Part shown: piece after piece, positions 8,513 to 16,725 of the stretch
How the letters are laid out: every line of letters begins with the position of its first letter
Position numbering within the stretch: the stretch's first letter is position 1
DNA from: Alistipes sp.
Lineage (GTDB): Bacteria; Bacteroidota; Bacteroidia; Bacteroidales; Rikenellaceae
Assembly: GCA_017555105.1 (NCBI GenBank)
Contig: JAFZHB010000018.1
Span: forward strand, 104,715-168,714
Direction: 5' to 3'
DNA: 64,000 nucleotides
Program-made: the position numbers and the translations under genes
Notes under the pieces: generated by a model
What the model was told of the DNA's origin: nothing
The model's database searches: none
What the model saw: only the letters and a program-made list of their open reading frames with translations

Positions 8513-10279
8513 ATGGCAAAAGAAATCAAAATAGCCCAAGGACAATACTTGTCCGATGTACTGAAAGCGATTCCCAGTAATGTGTTGCTGAACAAGCAAA
8601 TCACTGGATGTGGCGCAACGACACTTGAAATTGATGCCCCGAGGCACTCGATTATCATCGAGCCGAATGTGCCTGTGATACGAGGTAAGGCTGAAAAATA
8701 TCCTCATGTGCTACCCGTATATGAGGCGATTTCAATGGAACAAGTGGTAGCGTATCTTCAAAAAGAGGGGTGGCGTAAGATTGTCACAACGCCTGAAGGT
8801 TTTGGTAGCAAAGTCTGTCCCGCTCTAGAAAATGTATGGCCGAACTATCAACAAGATTTCTTCCTGCTCTTTGACGAATGCGAGAAGATCATCCAAGATG
8901 TTGGCTATCGAGGTGATATAGCTTTACCAATCGATGATTTCTTTGCCTTCTCAAAGAAGGCGATGGTTTCAGCAACCCCAATCATACCAAGCGATCCTCG
9001 TTTTAGAGAGCAGGGCTTCTCGGTGGTGAAAATACAGCCGACATATGACTACAAACAACACCTTAACCTATGCTTTACGAATAACACCGTGGAAGTGCTG
9101 GATCGCTTTATAGCTAAGCACAAAGAACACATCTGTGTCTTTATCAACTCTACGGATACTATCCTCCGTATCATCGAACGATTACATTTGGAGGAGCGAA
9201 GCCAAGTATACTGTAGCGAGAAAAGTGTAAAAAAGTTGCGGGAGAAAGGCTATAATCGCTGTTACGATATCTTACAAGATCAATTTGCAGAGATTTGTTT
9301 CTTTACCAGCCGTTTCTATTCGGCTGTTGATATTGAGTTGCCCTATAAACCGTATGTTGTCATCTTGTCCGAGGTCATTGGTGCGCCTTTCTCAGCTATT
9401 GATCCTGCAACAGAGGTTGTGCAAGCAATCGGCCGATTTAGAAAGGGAACAGCTAGTATCTGCCACATCACCAATTTAGCCCCCAAAATGGCAGCCCTAT
9501 CCAAAGCCGACTTAACAAAACGATTGGAAAGCCATGAAAAAGTGTATCAACAGATATATGCGTTGCCTGCTCAAAATCGCAATGAAATTGAGGCAAAGAA
9601 GCAGGCTTTACGGGGTATGGATCACAAAATCTATATGACACCCCAGGGAAAGCGAAATTACTTCATGTGGGATAACGCCTTTGATGATGCACGCATCAAG
9701 CAGTATTACCAAAATAAAGAGAAATTGGAAAGGGCTTACTCAAACGCTCCTTTCCATGTGAAAACCTATACACAGCGATACTACTTAACAGATGCGGATA
9801 GGACTAGTTTAGAGACGCCCACAAAAAGCAAAAGCGCTTTGTGGCGAGAAGTTATCCGAGTAGCCAGAAAGATTTACAAAAAGAAAGGCGGCCACGTAAC
9901 AGAAGATGAGATCGTCAACATTATAGGGGAGAAACATCGGGATAAAATACACAGTTGTTTCCTAATCTCGGCGAAGGAGATTGAACGGCTAAACTACAAA
10001 GAAAGTGCTATCAAAAAGGCCGTTCAGCAGAAAGAGCATCTTCTACGAGTCAAATCGGAATTATGGGATGATGTTCACCGCATCTTTCAACAAGGCAAGG
10101 TCGAAACCGTGGCACAAATCAACTCAACCATGAAGAAATTACTCGATCAACACTCGATAGAACCTTATGGGAGAGTCGACAAACGCTACATAGAACTATT
10201 CTTCAAAATTAGAGAGGGGAAACGCAAAGGAGCAAGATGTATCCAACTGCTCAACAAAAGGCGACATCCCAAACAATAA
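8513..10279 (+). CDS. SF2 helicase-like protein with degenerate Walker A
   Basis: A 588-residue protein with superfamily 2 helicase motifs in order. Motif I is GCGATT (32-37), with alanine at the position of the usual lysine. Motif II is DECEK (121-125), motif III SATP (153-156) and motif VI QAIGRFRKG (from residue 304). The C-terminal third is highly basic and helical and may bind nucleic acid. Lack of the P-loop lysine suggests weak or unusual ATP hydrolysis. It has its own TACTTTTG promoter box (8485-8492) and ends in a hairpin terminator at 10289. A role in element replication, recombination or anti-phage function is open. Confidence 0.75.
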   Translation: MAKEIKIAQGQYLSDVLKAIPSNVLLNKQITGCGATTLEIDAPRHSIIIEPNVPVIRGKAEKYPHVLPVYEAISMEQVVAYLQKEGWRKIVTTPEGFGSKVCPALENVWPNYQQDFFLLFDECEKIIQDVGYRGDIALPIDDFFAFSKKAMVSATPIIPSDPRFREQGFSVVKIQPTYDYKQHLNLCFTNNTVEVLDRFIAKHKEHICVFINSTDTILRIIERLHLEERSQVYCSEKSVKKLREKGYNRCYDILQDQFAEICFFTSRFYSAVDIELPYKPYVVILSEVIGAPFSAIDPATEVVQAIGRFRKGTASICHITNLAPKMAALSKADLTKRLESHEKVYQQIYALPAQNRNEIEAKKQALRGMDHKIYMTPQGKRNYFMWDNAFDDARIKQYYQNKEKLERAYSNAPFHVKTYTQRYYLTDADRTSLETPTKSKSALWREVIRVARKIYKKKGGHVTEDEIVNIIGEKHRDKIHSCFLISAKEIERLNYKESAIKKAVQQKEHLLRVKSELWDDVHRIFQQGKVETVAQINSTMKKLLDQHSIEPYGRVDKRYIELFFKIREGKRKGARCIQLLNKRRHPKQ

Positions 10280-10288
10280 CCTTACACA

Positions 10289-10311
10289 AGAGTCCTTCGG
10301 GACTCTTTTTT
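10289..10311 (+). terminator. Rho-independent terminator after the helicase-like gene
   Basis: AGAGTCC-TTCG-GGACTCT stem with a stable TTCG tetraloop followed by a T tract. Confidence 0.92.
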
Positions 10312-10452
10312 GCATTTAAGTGTATCACTTATTAGAGGAGATACTCTCCAAAACAACCCCCTCCCTGCTGTATATGGGGAAATACTTTTTACAACCTAAA
10401 CATCCGACTTGTTCTTAGTGTAATTATTTAATAACCTTTAATTTGTAGAACT

Positions 10453-11160
10453 ATGCAACTAAGACAATCAATGCGCAGAGCAGCCAAAATGAGGTTGGCT
10501 CTTGCAGGGGCAAGCGGAAGTGGCAAGACCTATTCTTCGCTACTTATTGCCTATGGTATGACGGGCAACTGGTCGAGGATCGCCGTAATCGATTCCGAGA
10601 ACTGCTCAGCAGATCTTTACGCCCACCTAGGACCTTATCAGGTGCTAACCTTGGAGAACTACGCACCTGAAACCTACATCGAGGCTATCGGTATCTGTGA
10701 GCGTGCAGGTGCCGAGGTGATTATCATCGACAGCATCTCCCATTGTTGGGATTATCTGCTTGATTTCCACGCCAACCTCCAAGGCAACTCGTTCGCCAAT
10801 TGGGCAAAGGTTACGCCACGACAAAATGCCTTTATCCAGCGTATCCTGACCTCCTCGGCTCATGTTATCTGCACGATGCGCTCGAAGCAGGATTATGTCC
10901 TCTCGGACAAGAACGGCAAAATGGTGCCCGAGAAGGTTGGATTGAAAGCTGTGCAGCGCGATAATGTAGACTACGAATTTACCGCCGTGTTGGATATTGC
11001 CATGAATCACAAGGCAACAACCTCAAAAGATCGCACAGGTCTTTTTACGGGACATCCTGAGTTTACGATCACGCCTGCCGTCGGACAAGCCATTCTGCGC
11101 TGGTGTAACCTCGCACAACCCTCGGTACAACCTCAAAACACGGAGTCTTATGCAGCCTAA
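10453..11160 (+). CDS. RecA-fold ATPase, Sak4/AAA_24-like
   Basis: A 235-residue RecA-like ATPase. Walker A is GASGSGKT (19-26) and Walker B is VIIIDSISH (89-97). A sensor-like CTMRSKQDY stretch near residue 138 is typical of the phage Sak4/AAA_24 group, single-strand annealing or recombination ATPases found in phages and Bacteroidota islands. The gene overlaps the next by 11 bases, so the pair is coupled. Upstream (10312-10452) is a 140-base leader with no gene. A direct role in recombination is family knowledge; the specific function here is inferred. Confidence 0.75.
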   Translation: MQLRQSMRRAAKMRLALAGASGSGKTYSSLLIAYGMTGNWSRIAVIDSENCSADLYAHLGPYQVLTLENYAPETYIEAIGICERAGAEVIIIDSISHCWDYLLDFHANLQGNSFANWAKVTPRQNAFIQRILTSSAHVICTMRSKQDYVLSDKNGKMVPEKVGLKAVQRDNVDYEFTAVLDIAMNHKATTSKDRTGLFTGHPEFTITPAVGQAILRWCNLAQPSVQPQNTESYAA

Positions 11161-12208
11161 CTATCAGCCTGCCATACCCGTGGCTTCGGGTCAGGATTTC
11201 GACGCTCGTTTTGCGTTGACTCCCTATGTCGAGGAGGCCTCGATTATCGAAGAACGACCTATTACACCCGTTATTCCTCTGGGTGTGCGTCATAGTCGCC
11301 ACTTTATCGAAGCCAACACACACGCTGTCGATATTGCTCATCTGCGTAATGATTGTGTCGTGCCCGTCTTCAACAAGGATAATGAGGTGACCATCTCGCA
11401 TCAGACCTTTATAGAGACGGTGCTGGGTGCAGCCTATCGGATGTTTCCGCGCGAGGTGTTTGATGCCCCAGACATTGTGGTATCTCACATTATCAAAGGG
11501 CGTATTCCCGAGGCAATTCACAAGCCCGTGCATCAGTTGCTTGAATCGGATAAGACGATCTACTACGAGCGGATGGCCTTCTGCTTCGAGATACCCACCA
11601 TTTATCAAGATGTGGCGGGTTGTCGGCTCAACCTCTCCATCGGTGGGGTGCGAGCCTATAACCACGAAAATCTCTATTCGAGAAAGACGGCGGAAAAGTT
11701 CAAGGTGTTCATCGGCTTTAAGAATCTGGTCTGTTGCAACCTATGCGTTTCAACCGACGGGTTTCAGCGCGAACTGCGAGCAATGAGCGCCCAAGATCTC
11801 TTCGGGGCGACTTTGACCCTCTTTGAACACTACGATGCCGAACGACATGTGCGGCAGATGGCTCAGCTGCAAGAGCAGGGGCTGACAGAGCATCAATTCG
11901 CCCAACTAATCGGAAAAACTCGTCTCTATCAGTATCTGCCTACTCCCGAACGGAAGCGATTGCCCGCCATGGAGTTTACCGATTGCCATATCAATGCGGT
12001 AGCTAAGGCGTATTACGGGGATGAACATTTTTCTCGTGATGCGAATTCCGAAATTGACCTTTGGAGGCTTTACAACCTCTTTACAGGGGCGAATAAATCG
12101 AGCTACATCGACACCTTCTTGGATCGTTCGCTCAATGCCACCGAACTCGCTTCGGGCATTGGGCGCGCCTTGCAGGGCGATGAGACCTATCGGTGGTTTA
12201 TCGAATAG
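11150..12208 (+). CDS. DUF3871 family protein
   Basis: A 352-residue cytosolic protein matching, from memory, the DUF3871 family of Bacteroidota mobile elements: FIEANTHAVDIAHLRNDC near residue 48, IKGRIPEAIHKPVHQLL near 120 and YERMAFCFEIP near 140 are the conserved blocks. The family has no established biochemistry but resembles phage and plasmid DUF932-type proteins in layout and regularly sits next to the RecA-like ATPase, as here with an 11-base overlap. A DNA-transaction role is likely but unproven. Confidence 0.8.
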   Translation: MQPNYQPAIPVASGQDFDARFALTPYVEEASIIEERPITPVIPLGVRHSRHFIEANTHAVDIAHLRNDCVVPVFNKDNEVTISHQTFIETVLGAAYRMFPREVFDAPDIVVSHIIKGRIPEAIHKPVHQLLESDKTIYYERMAFCFEIPTIYQDVAGCRLNLSIGGVRAYNHENLYSRKTAEKFKVFIGFKNLVCCNLCVSTDGFQRELRAMSAQDLFGATLTLFEHYDAERHVRQMAQLQEQGLTEHQFAQLIGKTRLYQYLPTPERKRLPAMEFTDCHINAVAKAYYGDEHFSRDANSEIDLWRLYNLFTGANKSSYIDTFLDRSLNATELASGIGRALQGDETYRWFIE

Positions 12209-12541
12209 TTTTCCCACCCCCTCCTGCTGCTTGACAAGTGGCACGGAGGGGGGCTAGGGAATGCCACAACGACACCACGCATAAGCAAATGCAACCTGAT
12301 ATTCAGGACATTGCGTTTATATTAGCAATAGGATACAAATGATTGTATTTCAGCGCGGATTAGGTCGATCCGCCGACTATCCGTCTATGTTTCAACGAGC
12401 GGGTTTGAGCAAGTTGTAATTAAGAAAAATAATATCCAATACGCTGCGCTATTGTAAAGTTTGCTTCTTTTGTAGACATTTGCTGTGGATTTTTGCAACA
12501 ACCCCGAAAAAAGAGGTGTTGTCGTATTGCGTTTTCGGGAA
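12209..12541. other. Hairpin-rich non-coding region in the element
   Basis: Holds no convincing gene. It contains several inverted repeats: CCCCCTCC / GGAGGGGG (about 12215-12250), ATACAA-aTGa-TTGTAT near 12333, GCGGAT/ATCCGC (12355-12373) and CCCGAAAA/TTTTCGGG (12503-12510 with 12532-12539). Clustered hairpins in the one long gap between the DNA-transaction module and the cargo could be a replication origin, a transfer origin or regulatory DNA; no choice can be made from sequence alone. Confidence 0.45.
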
Positions 12542-12567
12542 ATGTCACTTAACTTTGTAGGTGACAT
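12527..12567 (+). promoter_or_regulatory. Promoter with flanking palindrome before the cargo operon
   Basis: A -33 TTG at 12527-12529, a 20-base spacer and -7 TAACTTTG at 12550-12557 fit the Bacteroidota consensus. A perfect 7-bp inverted repeat ATGTCAC (12542-12548) / GTGACAT (12561-12567) brackets the -7 box and looks like an operator. Transcription would start near 12562. Confidence 0.6.
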
Positions 12568-12753
12568 AAAAATTTACGGAAGCGTAAGTTTATTCTCGTA
12601 GAGAAATCTGGTAAATTTCAATGCGATGAGAATAGGCGACCGCATCTCCCGTCGTATCCGTCAGGATATAGGCGCGGGGTTGTTGCTTATTTTATCGCAG
12701 GGCATTACCAGAGCCTCTCTACAAATAAGCCATCAACCCTGCGCTTTCTTTTT
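12562..12753 (+). ncRNA. Candidate structured leader RNA / attenuator
   Basis: The predicted transcript folds into successive helices: AAATTTACG-GAAG-CGTAAGTTT (12570-12591), TTCTC-GTA-GAGAA (12593-12605), a long-range helix TCTGGTAA (12607-12614) with TTACCAGA (12705-12712), TGCGAT (12622-12627) with ATCGCA (12694-12699), and inside it TATCC-GTCA-GGATA (12655-12668). A competing stem, CGCAGGG (12696-12702) with CCCTGCG (12737-12743), is followed by TTTCTTTTT. The two folds share bases 12696-12699 and exclude each other, the layout of a transcription attenuator or riboswitch for the genes from 12804 on. No known RNA family is recognised. Confidence 0.5.
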
Positions 12754-12803
12754 ACTACTAACCGTCTTCTGTGGGTTGAAAGAAGGGATAAATGTGTACA
12801 AAT

Positions 12804-13526
12804 ATGAAAAATGTGCTTTTGCTATTATCGATGCTATGTTTTGCATCTAGTTCTTTTGCGGAAAACTATGGCACATATACATGTGATGGGTATAAATATA
12901 ATGTAGATGATAAATTTCTCCAGGCCATTTCTAAATATTGTCCAGCTGCATCTATTGCCTTAAAACAAGGCCACAACTTGGTGTATTATAGCGACTTGGA
13001 GGAGTTGCACGGGGTCCCAGATGAAGTGTGGATGTCGTTATATGGTCTTTCAAAAAAGCAATTAAGAAAATTTGATGGTCCACAAATGATCTTTGAAAGT
13101 TCAAGACTTACTCAAGCGAGAATATCCATCAGTAAGTTGCGCTCTTTTTCTCCACCGCTACGGGTTCTAGACTTAACTGCTACTCGGTTTCTAGAGTATG
13201 GGATTGTAAATGACATAGTGAAATTGTTGCCAACGGCCGAGAATAAAATAATAAAACAACGCATTATAGTCTATTTAAATCTAAAAAAGTTGGATACCGT
13301 GACGGATGAAACATACGATGAAATATTGGTGTATAAGAATTTCAATGATGTAGACGACGCAGAGAGATACACAAATAGCATTAGAAAATATATAACTCTT
13401 GATTTTTGGGAAAGGTTGGAAACAGGGCGTCTTACAGCTGTTGATATATCTATATTAAATTCTTATGGAATCTTTCTGAGGCAAGATTTATCCATGATGC
13501 ATCTGGGTATTTCACTCAATAAATAG
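12804..13526 (+). CDS. Exported protein of unknown function (cargo 1)
   Basis: A 240-residue protein starting with a clear signal peptide (MKNVLLLLSMLCFASSSFA, cut before EN), so it is periplasmic or secreted. I do not recognise the mature domain; it has a cysteine pair early (TCDGYKY and KYCPAAS) that could form a disulfide. Coding DNA is markedly AT-rich compared with the chromosome. It is the first gene after the candidate attenuator. An ATG at 12792 would add four residues. Context fits an effector, immunity or surface-exclusion protein, but no motif decides. Confidence 0.6.
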   Translation: MKNVLLLLSMLCFASSSFAENYGTYTCDGYKYNVDDKFLQAISKYCPAASIALKQGHNLVYYSDLEELHGVPDEVWMSLYGLSKKQLRKFDGPQMIFESSRLTQARISISKLRSFSPPLRVLDLTATRFLEYGIVNDIVKLLPTAENKIIKQRIIVYLNLKKLDTVTDETYDEILVYKNFNDVDDAERYTNSIRKYITLDFWERLETGRLTAVDISILNSYGIFLRQDLSMMHLGISLNK

Positions 13527-13583
13527 GGTTATTGTAATATATAATACTTACATATTGACATATTGTTAGTTAATATCTATTCT

Positions 13584-14081
13584 ATGAAAAAGTTTTTACT
13601 ATTGATTGCTATTTGTTTCTCGGGAGTTGTTGATGCTCAAATAGCTTATACTCCTTTTTTTCGGGATGAGGTGCGAGAAGATGTACATGTTCCCAACTTG
13701 GATTGGGAGATAGGAAGCTCGCGAAACAAGCAATTCGAAAGGCCAAGCTATAGTAATTCCCCCGAACCAAAAGGGACGCTAACTGTGGTAAAAAACTGTA
13801 TACTTATTTCACCTAATAATACGCTCCTAGAAGCTTCTATCCATGTAAAGAAAACTTCTGAAGGTGCATTTAGTCTAGGAATACTACATAGAGGGGTATT
13901 TATGTGGTTAGCACCTTCAGACATTCACTCGACTAAAGATCTAGACAACATATCTATAGAAGACCAAAAGCGGTGGCCTTATATCGCAGTATGGAAAGGA
14001 AGCGATTATTTAATTATCGGTTTCTTGCCGAATTTACAAACAACAGATGAACCTTTCTATGAATTTGAATCACATCGTTAA
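13584..14081 (+). CDS. Exported protein of unknown function (cargo 2)
   Basis: A 165-residue protein with an N-terminal signal peptide (MKKFLLLIAICFSGVVDAQ). The mature part is beta-rich, with no recognised family; an alternative TTG at 13563 would place seven residues before the signal and is unlikely. AT-rich like its neighbours. It ends 2 bases before the lipoprotein gene, so cargo 2 and 3 are co-translated. Confidence 0.6.
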   Translation: MKKFLLLIAICFSGVVDAQIAYTPFFRDEVREDVHVPNLDWEIGSSRNKQFERPSYSNSPEPKGTLTVVKNCILISPNNTLLEASIHVKKTSEGAFSLGILHRGVFMWLAPSDIHSTKDLDNISIEDQKRWPYIAVWKGSDYLIIGFLPNLQTTDEPFYEFESHR

Positions 14082-14083
14082 TT

Positions 14084-14548
14084 ATGAAAAATTTATTTGC
14101 ACTCTGTGGATTGTTGCTTCTATTAAATAGTTGCGATCTTCTCCCTTCCACTAAAAAAGAAAAATTAGAACAAGAGAAAAGAACTAAGATAGAGCAATTA
14201 AGAAAAGAATACAATAAAAAAGTGATTATAAGGGATCGAGAGTGGCTAACCCGACATGAATCGATAGCTAGAAATCTAGCAATACAATTTACGCGGGATC
14301 AAGGATACTCTATACAGTCAATTAAGTTGAATGGACAAAGCGCAAGTGACATAGGCGCTAACGAAGTGGGGGTATTTTCGTATGAACAGCCTGTGCCTAT
14401 GGTCATAAAATCAGCTTATTATAATTTTAATATAACAACAGGAGACATTAGCAATAGAGGCGGTCTAATATACATTCAAATTAGAATTTGTTATGCACAA
14501 TCTGGGGCTCCGCAATGGACCGTTGACTATTTTCAAGCATTTTCGTAA
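14084..14548 (+). CDS. Small lipoprotein of unknown function (cargo 3)
   Basis: A 154-residue lipoprotein: signal MKNLFALCGLLLLLNSC with lipobox LLNSC (C17), then a charged coiled-coil stretch (about residues 23-55, rich in K/E/R) and a compact beta domain at the C terminus. The residues after the cysteine, DLLPS, lack the acidic K/S-D/E-E surface export signal of Bacteroidota in strict form, so its face on the outer membrane is uncertain. No family is recognised. It follows cargo 2 by 2 bases and precedes the metallo-beta-lactamase-fold gene by 8. Confidence 0.65.
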   Translation: MKNLFALCGLLLLLNSCDLLPSTKKEKLEQEKRTKIEQLRKEYNKKVIIRDREWLTRHESIARNLAIQFTRDQGYSIQSIKLNGQSASDIGANEVGVFSYEQPVPMVIKSAYYNFNITTGDISNRGGLIYIQIRICYAQSGAPQWTVDYFQAFS

Positions 14549-14556
14549 TAAATTAG

Positions 14557-15585
14557 ATGGATATGTCGAAAATGGTTCGCACCTTCCATCCCGTGGGTCA
14601 TGGTGCATTTTATACGGAACGCTTTTATGATGACAATGGCGAGAATACCGCCAATGTCATCTTTGATTGCGGATGTTTCGAGGCTTGTAAGGCTGGTATC
14701 TCCTCGAAAGTGTTTGAGCAGCGAATTAAAACGACTATTCACAAGGAGTTCTGTAAAGACACAAAAATTGATGCGCTGTTTATTTCACACTTTCACACTG
14801 ATCACATCAATGGAATAGATGAATTGTTGAATTACTGCCAAGTAGCGAACTTATATATACCATGTTTGCAGGATGTCGTACTTGTCGAATCGTTTCTCTA
14901 CAATAGTATCATAGAAGGTTCAGAAGATTGCAAATCTAATCAAGTCCTGCGAAAAATTGCAGAGCGGGAATATAATACAGAAATCGATGACTCGGGTAGA
15001 TCAATCATCCCAATAGGTGCATGGCTTTATCGTTCATATGGTCCAAGCATATCACACTCAAGAGCCACCCTGATTAAGCGACAGATTCGCCAGCAATTAT
15101 CAGCGCAGATTTTCATGCAGAATGGGGTTGATTTTTCAGAGTTAAGCAAGGCAATAGCTCGTATTGGTATTGATAAGTGTAAAACTATGTATCAACAGAT
15201 CTTTGGTAATAATCATAATTCATACTCAATGACTCTGTATTCAGGATTAAATTGTTTACGGGATTGTTTAGGTATGTGCCATACAGCATGTCTATATACA
15301 GGTGACTATAAAGCCAAGGGGAAGTTTGCGGAATTGGAGCGTTTCTATACCACATCATTAAAGCGAGTGTATATTCTTCAAGTCCCGCATCATGGTTCAG
15401 AGCATAACATCAATAATAAACTATATTCCCCCGAGCGATTGTGTGTCGTATCGGCAGGAGTAACCGATAAGTATGGCCATCCCGATCAACAGACACTTGT
15501 GGCAATTCAAAATCAACGAGGAATCCCGATTATAGTGACTGAAGATCCGAAAACCAAGCAAGTATTTACCTACAATATATTATAA
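14557..15585 (+). CDS. Metallo-beta-lactamase-fold hydrolase (ComEC/Rec2-like) (cargo 4)
   Basis: A 342-residue cytosolic MBL-fold enzyme. The metal motif HFHTDH spans H78-H83 in ISHFHTDHING, a later Asp lies in LYTGDYKAKG near residue 250 and a His ligand lies in VPHHGSEHN near residue 278. The PHHGS plus TGD pattern is that of the ComEC/Rec2 C-terminal hydrolase group, often nucleases or phosphodiesterases, and related stand-alone MBL proteins occur in anti-phage loci. A 90-residue cysteine-bearing insert lies between the first and second metal blocks. It has no membrane segments, so it is not a DNA uptake channel. The substrate is unknown. Confidence 0.8.
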   Translation: MDMSKMVRTFHPVGHGAFYTERFYDDNGENTANVIFDCGCFEACKAGISSKVFEQRIKTTIHKEFCKDTKIDALFISHFHTDHINGIDELLNYCQVANLYIPCLQDVVLVESFLYNSIIEGSEDCKSNQVLRKIAEREYNTEIDDSGRSIIPIGAWLYRSYGPSISHSRATLIKRQIRQQLSAQIFMQNGVDFSELSKAIARIGIDKCKTMYQQIFGNNHNSYSMTLYSGLNCLRDCLGMCHTACLYTGDYKAKGKFAELERFYTTSLKRVYILQVPHHGSEHNINNKLYSPERLCVVSAGVTDKYGHPDQQTLVAIQNQRGIPIIVTEDPKTKQVFTYNIL

Positions 15586-15659
15586 TTATTATAGCAACAT
15601 ACTTCTTGAACAAGAATTAAAATTTGAGGTGGTTATCATGCTAATCTAATAATCAATAT

Positions 15660-16208
15660 ATGAAAAAACTACTTCTCTCTTTCCTAGCCCTTGTTGTGTT
15701 GGGCGTTGGTGCCTATTTGTGGGCTAATTGGATCTCGGTTGACGAGATTGATGAACTAATCGCAGGCAACTACGAATTGGTTTTATGTGATATATCTTTG
15801 GGCGATCAGGCTGCCGACACAATCATCATCAACCGTGCTCCTGCTCGCGGTGCAAAAATCCAACTGCATGTCTCGGAGGAAGGCAAGCTGACGATAACGA
15901 CTGACGAGGAGTATCCCGTAATACAAAGTCTTGCTACGCACGGCTGGTGGTCAGTTTACACGCTGCGCGAAAAGTGGTTTACATGGCGACATTGCCTCTC
16001 AAAGCGCTACGCGTCGGAGGCTATGAAGGAGACCAGCGGAAATGCTCGTAATGTGGTTCTTACGAAGTCGGGTGGATACAGCAAAGCATCGCTTGGTATT
16101 TATTTCCACCGCGTGTTTGTTGCGGACGATGTCATCACTCTCGGGGTTGATATAGACGACCCAACATCCGATCAGATTTACTGGCAACTGCTCTTTTACA
16201 AAAGATAG
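15660..16208 (+). CDS. Membrane-anchored protein of unknown function (cargo 5)
   Basis: A 182-residue protein with one N-terminal hydrophobic segment (residues 4-24), either uncleaved anchor or signal, followed by an extracytoplasmic domain. No family is recognised. From this gene on, codon use shifts toward the GC-richer host style, unlike the AT-rich genes 12804-15585, so the cargo seems to be assembled from at least two sources. Confidence 0.55.
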   Translation: MKKLLLSFLALVVLGVGAYLWANWISVDEIDELIAGNYELVLCDISLGDQAADTIIINRAPARGAKIQLHVSEEGKLTITTDEEYPVIQSLATHGWWSVYTLREKWFTWRHCLSKRYASEAMKETSGNARNVVLTKSGGYSKASLGIYFHRVFVADDVITLGVDIDDPTSDQIYWQLLFYKR

Positions 16209-16299
16209 AAAGGGTAAGAGCCGATAAACAAAACCGTTTGATATGCTTGAAATTTGGCGAAATTTTGTCATTAAGAGTTATTGAAAGGATAACCTGAAA

Positions 16300-16686
16300 G
16301 TGCTTTGGATTCTGTGTAAGGTGCGCGCCTATACGCTGTTCCGAAAGTCACTCAGGGTCTCTTTCAAGTGTGTCAGAGGGGCGTGGTACTGCGATATCCC
16401 AGGCTGGCCGCAGATCTATTTCCCCAATACGGTGATGGTGGGCGATGCCTCGTTGCTGATTCAGGAACAAGCGGGCGAGGGGGACTATGTCACCTTTCAG
16501 GTCGCATTTGGCAACAAGTACAAGGCGCACCGTGGGTGTGTGACACTATCGCAAAAGCATAGCAGTCTGACGGGTGGTGCGTACTACTATGGAGGGGAGC
16601 GATTCTCGGATGTATGGCTCTGCCCTGTCACGCTGTTTGTATTGGGACAATATCCAAACTTTATCTATTTCAAACGGATTGAGTGA
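16300..16686 (+). CDS. Small hypothetical protein (cargo 6)
   Basis: A 128-residue beta-rich protein with many aromatic residues (WYCDIPGWPQIYF, GGAYYYGGERF). I do not recognise the family. The likely start is the GTG at 16300; no ATG is available before residue 46, so the start is uncertain and the gene could be slightly shorter. It lies 91 bases after cargo 5 and 39 before the lipoprotein gene. Hypothetical. Confidence 0.4.
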   Translation: MLWILCKVRAYTLFRKSLRVSFKCVRGAWYCDIPGWPQIYFPNTVMVGDASLLIQEQAGEGDYVTFQVAFGNKYKAHRGCVTLSQKHSSLTGGAYYYGGERFSDVWLCPVTLFVLGQYPNFIYFKRIE

Positions 16687-16725
16687 TTCGATAATGCTGC
16701 ATGCAAAATAGTGTAAATATCAGTC

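Noticed and set aside
10312-10452. Small gene in the leader of the Sak4-like ATPase
   Set aside because: No open frame with start and family signal; treated as untranslated leader.
12385-12567. 60-codon frame on the - strand in the hairpin-rich gap
   Set aside because: Crosses several inverted repeats and the promoter; no recognisable feature.
12626-12850. 74-codon frame at the start of the cargo region
   Set aside because: It lies across the base-paired leader RNA and runs into the signal peptide of the next gene in another frame; no ribosome site or family match.
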